A stretch of DNA of 22,870 nucleotides from a virus. Made by a program: the position numbers and the translations under genes. The stretch is from IMG/VR virus record IMGVR_UViG_3300007735_000913, positions 1 to 22,870 of that record; one strand, given 5' to 3'. The notes beneath the pieces were generated by a model. The model made no database searches. It saw nothing but the letters and a program-made list of their open reading frames with translations, and had not been told where the DNA came from. This document shows positions 17,887-22,870 of the stretch, piece after piece; the first letter of the stretch is position 1; every line of letters begins with the position of its first letter.

Positions 17887-18051
17887 ATGCCACGAAATCA
17901 ATTGACAAAAGATGAAATTCTCTGTTGGGTAATGAAATGTAAGAATGACTTACATGAACAAAAACTTACTCAATATACCTCAGACCCTAAAATATTAGCT
18001 AATATGTATTTGAATAAAGTTTTAGATAAAATCAACGAATTCAGATACTAA
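17887..18051 (+). CDS. Small phage protein, 54 aa (paralogue of the ORF at 2403)
   Basis: It starts MPRNQLTKDEILCWVMKCKND and ends YLNKVLDKINEFRY; the MPR-N, KDE and YLNKVLD-x3-E-F/Y-R-Y blocks match the ORF at 2403. The ATG follows the T-tract of a terminator, as at 2403, and no standard Shine-Dalgarno exists apart from GGAG inside the terminator stem. Two Cys residues are specific to this copy. Function unknown. The paralogy is the main evidence that both are real genes. Confidence 0.7.
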   Translation: MPRNQLTKDEILCWVMKCKNDLHEQKLTQYTSDPKILANMYLNKVLDKINEFRY

Positions 18052-18053
18052 AT

Positions 18054-18143
18054 ATGCCATACACACAAATCTTATTATTCTTTTGTGTGAGTATTTGCCT
18101 AGTAATTATAAAGACTGCTTACTTTAATGGAGACAATAAATGA
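18054..18143 (+). CDS. Short single-span membrane peptide, 29 aa, coupled to the lysin genes
   Basis: [29 protein letters not shown]: a short N-terminus, one hydrophobic helix of about 16 residues and a polar C-terminal tail. The stop overlaps the next ATG (ATGA), so it is translationally coupled to the C39-like peptidase. Position before two cell-wall hydrolases suggests a holin-like or accessory lysis role, but 29 residues is short for a holin and no family is recognised. Confidence 0.5.
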   Translation: MPYTQILLFFCVSICLVIIKTAYFNGDNK

Positions 18144-18835
18144 AAATTGATTTGCATAATTTCTTTCAGTACTATGATGAGAAAAATCCAAAGCACGTTG
18201 CTGCTGTGGAACAACTTGAAAAAGATTTAACTGATTCACCTTTGATAGATGATACATCAAATTGGGTAAGAATTTTTAGAACAAAACCAGAAAAATCAAA
18301 ATCTACTATTGTTTTAGATGTTCCTTATTTCCCACAAACGGATAATTATAGAGATGCGAATCGTACTTGCAACTCATCTTCTTGTGCGATGTGTCTTGAA
18401 TTTCTTAAACCCGGAACTCTCAAAGGAGCACAAGGCGATGATGCTTATATCGGAAAAGTATTTCAGATAGGAGACACAACAGATCACGAAGTACAAACCA
18501 AGGTATTATCTTCTTATGGTATTCAATCTCGGTTTAGTTATAATTTGTCTTTCGCAGATCTTGATCGTGAGTTGTCTGCTGGACGACCTGTTGTTATTGG
18601 GATTCTCCATAGAGGTTCTTTGTCTGCTCCTACTGGTGGGCATATGGTCGTTGTAGTTGGAAAGACTGAAGATGGAAAATCTTACATATGTAATGACCCT
18701 TATGGGAATTTGATGGATGGATACACTACTGATGTTTATAATGGTAAGAGAGCTATTTACCCCAAAGAAGTTCTTAAATATCGTTGGTTAGAAGGTGGTA
18801 AAGATAATACTGGATGGGGTAGGATTTTCTCATGA
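18140..18835 (+). CDS. C39-like cysteine peptidase, probable lysis enzyme
   Basis: A 231-aa protein. Residues 1-50 are a helical module ending in RIFRTKP that is shared with the following lysin. The peptidase domain starts [11 protein letters not shown], with Cys in [13 protein letters not shown] as candidate nucleophile, then [20 protein letters not shown] (His) and YICNDPYGN (Asp/Asn), the C39_2-type Cys-His-Asp order. It likely cuts peptide bonds in peptidoglycan or another envelope component. No signal peptide. It overlaps the preceding and following genes by 4 nt. The exact substrate is inferred. Confidence 0.82.
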   Translation: MKIDLHNFFQYYDEKNPKHVAAVEQLEKDLTDSPLIDDTSNWVRIFRTKPEKSKSTIVLDVPYFPQTDNYRDANRTCNSSSCAMCLEFLKPGTLKGAQGDDAYIGKVFQIGDTTDHEVQTKVLSSYGIQSRFSYNLSFADLDRELSAGRPVVIGILHRGSLSAPTGGHMVVVVGKTEDGKSYICNDPYGNLMDGYTTDVYNGKRAIYPKEVLKYRWLEGGKDNTGWGRIFS

Positions 18836-19518
18836 CTATTAACTTTTTAGATGCAATAAAATTTAACAAAAATACTCCAGAGCAATTGAAAGCATGGGAG
18901 TATCTTCAAAAGCACGTAGCACCTGAGATTCTGGAAGAGTTTGCAAAACTCTATAGAACCAAACCACCAGTATATGGTATGCAACTTGTTTCAAAAGAGG
19001 AACTTGCATTCATCTGGGGTTGTAGTACTGCTCTTATTCAAGATATAGAGATTGTTGAGTTGAATAAGTGCCTGAAGACTTTTGAGATTACTACTCCTGT
19101 TCGTATTCGGCACTTTCTTGCACAGATTTCTCACGAAAGTGGTGGTGGAAGATATAAGGAAGAACTAGCATCCGGTAATGATTATGAAGGTCGTGGTGAT
19201 CTTGCAAGATATCTTGGAAATACTCAATCTGGTGATGGTCCAAGATATAAAGGTGCAGGTTATATTCAATTGACTGGTAGAGCAAACTATCAGGCATTTG
19301 CCAATTACATCAAGGATCCTGAAGTGATGAGTGGTGTATCATATGTTGCTTCCAGATATCCATTTACCAGTGCCGGTTACTGGTGGTATTCTAATCAAAT
19401 GAATATTCTATGCGATACAAATCCAACCGTAGAACAAGTTACTCTCCGGGTAAATGGTGGTTATAATGGATTGGATGACCGTAAGATGTATTATAAGAGA
19501 TGTTGTAATGTAATTTAA
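18832..19518 (+). CDS. GH19 chitinase/endolysin-like protein
   Basis: A 228-aa protein. Residues 1-50 are the same helical module as the upstream peptidase ([35 protein letters not shown]). The catalytic domain is family 19: [15 protein letters not shown] (catalytic Glu in HES), then [28 protein letters not shown], and [13 protein letters not shown]19 phage enzymes hydrolyse peptidoglycan or chitin-like glycans. No signal peptide, so it needs a holin-like step. It ends by 4-nt overlap with the minus-strand gene. Confidence 0.88.
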   Translation: MTINFLDAIKFNKNTPEQLKAWEYLQKHVAPEILEEFAKLYRTKPPVYGMQLVSKEELAFIWGCSTALIQDIEIVELNKCLKTFEITTPVRIRHFLAQISHESGGGRYKEELASGNDYEGRGDLARYLGNTQSGDGPRYKGAGYIQLTGRANYQAFANYIKDPEVMSGVSYVASRYPFTSAGYWWYSNQMNILCDTNPTVEQVTLRVNGGYNGLDDRKMYYKRCCNVI

Positions 19519-19703
19519 TTTTCTTGACTTAGTATCCAGTCTTTTAATCTATAAACATATTGACGGAGATATTCGGCTTGTTCTTCATGCCAGATATCTC
19601 CGGTTTTTATGTAAAAATCTGTATGATTATCTATTGCTTTTAATGTCCTATGAATAGGACCATTCCAGGGTTCTCGGATCGGAGTGTTGAAGTCCCTAGA
19701 CAT
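19515..19703 (-). CDS. Small cyanophage-type protein, 62 aa
   Basis: [62 protein letters not shown]. It has no shadowing gene on the other strand. The composition ([18 protein letters not shown]) is typical of an amphipathic helical protein, and I recognise the pattern from T4-like cyanophages. It is tail-to-tail with the lysin. A minus-strand CTAAATA late-promoter variant lies upstream at 19724-19730. Confidence 0.78.
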   Translation of the reverse strand: MSRDFNTPIREPWNGPIHRTLKAIDNHTDFYIKTGDIWHEEQAEYLRQYVYRLKDWILSQEN

Positions 19704-19723
19704 TGATGAGAAGAAATTTTAAG

Positions 19724-19738
19724 TATTTAGAATAAATA
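19724..19738. promoter_or_regulatory. Divergent late-promoter cores (minus CTAAATA, plus ATAAATA)
   Basis: TATTTAG (19724-19730) reads CTAAATA on the minus strand toward the 62-aa gene. ATAAATA (19732-19738) reads on the plus strand toward the tail protein, about 85 nt away. Confidence 0.45.
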
Positions 19739-19779
19739 TCATCACATAATGATTTATTTTTTGATATTAATGTGCTATG

Positions 19780-19786
19780 ATAAATA
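19780..19786 (+). promoter_or_regulatory. Late promoter core ATAAATA for the tail protein
   Basis: GATAAATA 36 nt upstream of the GTG start, a usual distance for cyanophage late promoters. It is preceded by TGTGCTATGAT, which also occurs at 7150-7160. Confidence 0.65.
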
Positions 19787-19821
19787 ATATTATAAAATTA
19801 GAAAGTATTTAATATTGTAAA

Positions 19822-22800
19822 GTGACACTTAAAAAACCATCAGATATTTTTGATAAAAAACCTGAAGATTTAGACATTAAAATTGTTGAGTCTGATAATA
19901 CTTTACGTGAAGAATTAGTAAAGGTAGAAAATCTTTCTGAGCAAGTAATTCAACTTCAACAGGAATTATCACAGAAAATTGTTAAAAATGATTTAGAGAG
20001 TTTGGTGCTTTCTCAAATCAATACTATGAAGGAGAACTTTGATTTCTTACAAAATGATTTCAAAAAGTCAAATAAAAAAGATATTTTAGAGTTCAAAGAA
20101 AAAGTATCAGAACTTACTGATATTATTGGTAATCTTGTAGAGAATGAACTGCCAAAGTATAAAAAACAAGTAACTAAAACTGAATTTAGTATTGGTGAAA
20201 GATTTTCCGAATTAAAGGAAATTGTCGAAAATAATATTATTGAAGTGGATGAAAAGATTGATGATATTGCAGAAGTAATTGATAATAATTTAGATGTTTT
20301 TAATAGACAAATTCAAGAAAACTTTTTAGAAGTCAAGAAGACTTCAGATACTTATAATAAACTTTCTAATATTATAGAAAGTAAAGTATCAAAAGAGAAT
20401 GATAAGTTAGAAGAGTATTCCCAAGTTATTCAATCTATCCATAAAGAATTTGTTAATCTTGAAAAATCTATCCAAGAAAAAACTCTTACATATAATCAAA
20501 TTATTGAAGATAAGTTTGAAAGTATTTCTTCTAATATTAACAATAAAATTGATAATATTGATGAAGATGTAAAAAATAAAATTAATACCATTGATGATAA
20601 AGTAGATACTTTTAAATCTCAAGTCTCATCCGAAGTATCAAATATTAAAACAGATGTTGTAATCTTTGAGAAGCATAATAAGGATACTCAAAAAACCATT
20701 ATTGAAACTAAAAAAGATTTAGAAATTGTCGAAAGATATATTCAAAAGAATCACAAAGAACTTTTAGAACTTAAAGAAGAAGTATTCGGCGAAATTGAAA
20801 AACTTCCTCTAGGTAATATTCAAGAGAACCTTGAAAGTCTTGAAAAGAAGATTGATTATATCAAGGAAACTTATTCTAAGATTGAACCTGAAGTTATTGT
20901 AAAAGAAGTCATTAAAGAAGGTCTTCTGAATGAACCACCAGATACAAAAAACTCAGATCCTCTTACACCACTAGATCAAAACTTTGTTACATTAGACCAA
21001 CTTCAACAACATTATAGATTATTCATCAATCGTATTCAACAACAAATTTCCACAATAGGTGGTGGTGGAGAAACTAGATTAAAGTATCTTGATGATATTG
21101 TTGGTATTGCTACGAATGCAAGTGCTTATGATGATAAATTTCTTAAGTATAATCATAGTATAGGTAAATTTGAATTTGTAACAGTTTCTGGAGGAGGTGG
21201 TGGTGGATCTCAAACACTTAATGATACATTAGGACTTGGTAATACATCTAGTCTTGGAATGAGTGTTGGTGTAGTGACTGCAACTTCTTTTAGTGGTTCT
21301 GGAACTGCATTAACAGGTATTGTAACTTCTATTATTGCTGGAACTAATATTACTGTTTCTGGTTCTACTGGACAAGTTACTATAAACTCCACTGCTTCTG
21401 GTGGTGGATCATCACAATGGGTTACGACTGATGTAGGTATTCATACTTTATCTAATGTTGGTATAGGAACCACAAATCCAACATCAAAACTTCATATCGT
21501 TGGTGATGCAAGAATTACTGGAATTTTAACAATCGGAACAAGCTCTTTAGTATTTGATGGGACAAATAATAAAATTTATGTTGGATCTGGAGTTACGATT
21601 AGTGCAACAGAAATTTCAATTGGTTCAAATATAATTGGTTCTGGTGGTTTTTCTGGTAATGCTTCTAGTGCTACCTTTGCAACATCAGCAGGAATAGCAA
21701 CTTATGCAACATCTGCAGGAATAGCAACTTATGCAACATCTGCAGGAATAGCAACTTATGCAACATCTGCAGGAATAGCAACTTATGCAACCTCAAGTGG
21801 TATAGCAACTTATGCAACATCTGCAGGAATAGCAACTTATGCAACCAATGCAGGCATTGCAACTTATGCAACATCTGCAGGAATAGCAACTTATGCAACC
21901 TCAAGTGGTATAGCAACTTATGCAACATCTGCTGGAATAGCAACTTATGCAACCAATGCAGGCATTGCAACTTATGCAACATCTGCTGGAATAGCAACTT
22001 ATGCAACCTCAAGTGGTATAGCAACCTATGCTTCTAGTGCTGGAATTTCTACAACTGCTCAAGGACTTACTGGAACTCCTAATCTAAGTGTTGGTATCAT
22101 AACTGCTACACAACTTTCTACTGGTGCATCAGGAACTGGTGTTAATATTAGTACTGATACTATTTCTGGTCCTTCACTACTTTATATTGACCCTGCTGCT
22201 GTTGGAGATAATACTGGTGCAGTTAGAATTAAAGGTGATTTGTATGTTGATGGAACTCAATTTATTGTCAATTCAACCACGATTGAACTTGCTGACTTTA
22301 ATGTTGGTATTGCAACTACAGTAGGAACAAATGAACTTCTTGATGGTGCTGGTATTGGTATTGGTTCTACTGGTATAAGAAAAACATTAACTTGGAATAA
22401 TAGTTCTACTGCACTTAAGTCCAGTGAAGACTTTGATATTGCTTCAGGTAAAGTTTATAGAATTAATGGAACTTCTGTACTTTCTAATAATACTTTAGGA
22501 AGTAATATTACAACTTCTTCACTCACTTCTGTTGGAACATTGGGTAGTTTGAGTGTTGGTAATGTAAACTCAACTGGTATTATTACGGCATCAAGTTTTG
22601 CTGGTAATGCTTCTAGTGCAACCTTTTCAACCAATGCAGGTATTGCAACAAGTGTAATTGGTGGTATTGCATCAGTTACTTCATTATCAGTTTCTGGTGT
22701 TTCTACTGTTGGAGTATTAACTGCATTTAGTATTGGTATTGGAACCACTAATCCAACAAGCTCTCTTCACGTTGTTGGTAATACATTAGTTACTGGTATT

Positions 22801-22870
22801 GTAACAACATCAAGTTTGAGAGGTTATAGTGCATTAGTTGGAACCGCAAGTTCTACTACAACAACTTTTA
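19822..22870 (+). CDS. Tail-fibre-type virion structural protein, 3' end outside window
   Basis: The frame is open from GTG 19822 to the window end (over 1000 codons); the product begins VTLKKPSDIFDKKP. Residues 1 to about 380 are almost continuous coiled coil rich in Glu/Lys/Asn (KENFDFLQNDFKKSNKKD), ending in LTPLDQNFVTLDQLQQHYRL. GGGGETRLKYLDDIVGIA follows, a link seen in T4-like cyanophage structural proteins. The C-terminal part is Gly/Ser/Thr-rich beta-repeat sequence, with VGIGTTNPTSKLHIVGDA and a later copy IGIGTTNPTSSLHVVGNT, plus thirteen ATSAGIATY repeats. This fits a trimeric fibre or stalk reaching toward the host. No start ATG fits the conserved N-terminus, so GTG is preferred. 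Late promoter upstream. Confidence 0.85.
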   Translation, partial: MTLKKPSDIFDKKPEDLDIKIVESDNTLREELVKVENLSEQVIQLQQELSQKIVKNDLESLVLSQINTMKENFDFLQNDFKKSNKKDILEFKEKVSELTDIIGNLVENELPKYKKQVTKTEFSIGERFSELKEIVENNIIEVDEKIDDIAEVIDNNLDVFNRQIQENFLEVKKTSDTYNKLSNIIESKVSKENDKLEEYSQVIQSIHKEFVNLEKSIQEKTLTYNQIIEDKFESISSNINNKIDNIDEDVKNKINTIDDKVDTFKSQVSSEVSNIKTDVVIFEKHNKDTQKTIIETKKDLEIVERYIQKNHKELLELKEEVFGEIEKLPLGNIQENLESLEKKIDYIKETYSKIEPEVIVKEVIKEGLLNEPPDTKNSDPLTPLDQNFVTLDQLQQHYRLFINRIQQQISTIGGGGETRLKYLDDIVGIATNASAYDDKFLKYNHSIGKFEFVTVSGGGGGGSQTLNDTLGLGNTSSLGMSVGVVTATSFSGSGTALTGIVTSIIAGTNITVSGSTGQVTINSTASGGGSSQWVTTDVGIHTLSNVGIGTTNPTSKLHIVGDARITGILTIGTSSLVFDGTNNKIYVGSGVTISATEISIGSNIIGSGGFSGNASSATFATSAGIATYATSAGIATYATSAGIATYATSAGIATYATSSGIATYATSAGIATYATNAGIATYATSAGIATYATSSGIATYATSAGIATYATNAGIATYATSAGIATYATSSGIATYASSAGISTTAQGLTGTPNLSVGIITATQLSTGASGTGVNISTDTISGPSLLYIDPAAVGDNTGAVRIKGDLYVDGTQFIVNSTTIELADFNVGIATTVGTNELLDGAGIGIGSTGIRKTLTWNNSSTALKSSEDFDIASGKVYRINGTSVLSNNTLGSNITTSSLTSVGTLGSLSVGNVNSTGIITASSFAGNASSATFSTNAGIATSVIGGIASVTSLSVSGVSTVGVLTAFSIGIGTTNPTSSLHVVGNTLVTGIVTTSSLRGYSALVGTASSTTTTF
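21679..22029 (+). repeat. Thirteen tandem 27-bp repeats encoding ATSAGIATY
   Basis: Thirteen in-frame 27-nt units (351 nt), each encoding AT[SN][AS]GIATY. Units 5-8 and 9-12 form a higher-order 108-nt duplication (SSG, SAG, NAG, SAG) differing only at synonymous GCA/GCT sites. The translated repeat predicts a regular beta structure. Confidence 0.95.

Noticed and set aside
21671-22024. Minus-strand ORF of 117 aa rich in Leu/His (LHKLLFQQM repeats)
   Set aside because: It is the antisense reading of the 27-bp tandem repeats in the tail-fibre gene; the repeat length is a multiple of three, which keeps every frame open.
21679-22029. CRISPR-like direct repeats
   Set aside because: The 27-bp units are directly contiguous with no spacers and are in frame with a large protein.
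22455-22748. Minus-strand ORF of 97 aa
   Set aside because: Low-complexity shadow of the Gly/Thr/Ser-rich tail protein on the + strand.

Overview
The window is part of the genome of a T4-like cyanomyovirus, a phage of Synechococcus/Prochlorococcus-type picocyanobacteria. The evidence is class Ia ribonucleotide reductase genes (nrdA 3' part, nrdB), a high-light-inducible protein (Hli), a cyanobacterial-type SLH-porin, T4-type late promoters (TATAAATA/ATAAATA), a GIY-YIG/NUMOD3 homing endonuclease, a large tRNA cluster and a coiled-coil tail-fibre-type structural protein. DNA is AT-rich; most genes are on the + strand and packed tightly.

Layout. 1-2360: nrdA (cut by the window edge) and nrdB. 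2400-5160: small phage genes, a minus-strand homing endonuclease, a secreted RlpA-like protein, a histone-H1-like basic protein and two phage-conserved proteins, separated by strong intrinsic terminators. 5138-7095: a sigma70-type promoter leads into an RNA-rich region with tRNAs for Arg, Lys, Asp, Glu, Pro, Leu, Ser and Ala, two tRNA-like genes with a non-pairing anticodon arm, and a circularly permuted two-piece tmRNA. 7187-8658: a decayed restriction-modification module (PD-(D/E)xK nuclease, stub of one methyltransferase, frameshifted beta-class methyltransferase). 8687-11022: a small ORF, tRNA-Gly, tRNA-Met, a second tRNA-Ser, a Dps-like ferritin, a zinc-ribbon protein, a truncated HNH protein and small phage genes. 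11175-16634: a seven-gene, translationally coupled glycan operon (SAM methyltransferase, two GT11 fucosyltransferase-like paralogues, a GT2, a DxD galactosyltransferase-like enzyme, a GT25 and one unassigned protein). 16631-18051: SLH-porin under a promoter combining early and late elements, Hli, and a small ORF. 18054-19518: a putative lysis cassette (29-aa membrane peptide, C39-like peptidase, GH19 lysin). 19515-19703: a small minus-strand gene. 19822 to the end: a tail-fibre-type protein with a coiled-coil stalk and thirteen tandem 9-residue repeats, running off the window.

The most notable feature is the permuted tmRNA at about 6866-7095. It has a T arm, an alanine-type acceptor with G3.U70, a 6-nt intervening sequence, the matching 5' acceptor strand, a 7-bp P2 helix and a 16-codon tag reading frame ANKIVAFSRTSVPSLV. 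This resembles marine picocyanobacterial tmRNA tags but ends in PSLV instead of the usual small Ala-Ala end. With about a dozen tRNAs it suggests the phage takes over translation and ribosome rescue. Other unusual points are a GTGCCACTT element placed 51-52 nt upstream of a -10-like hexamer three times, promoters fused to hairpins or terminators, and two paralogous small ORFs each starting at the T-tract of a terminator.
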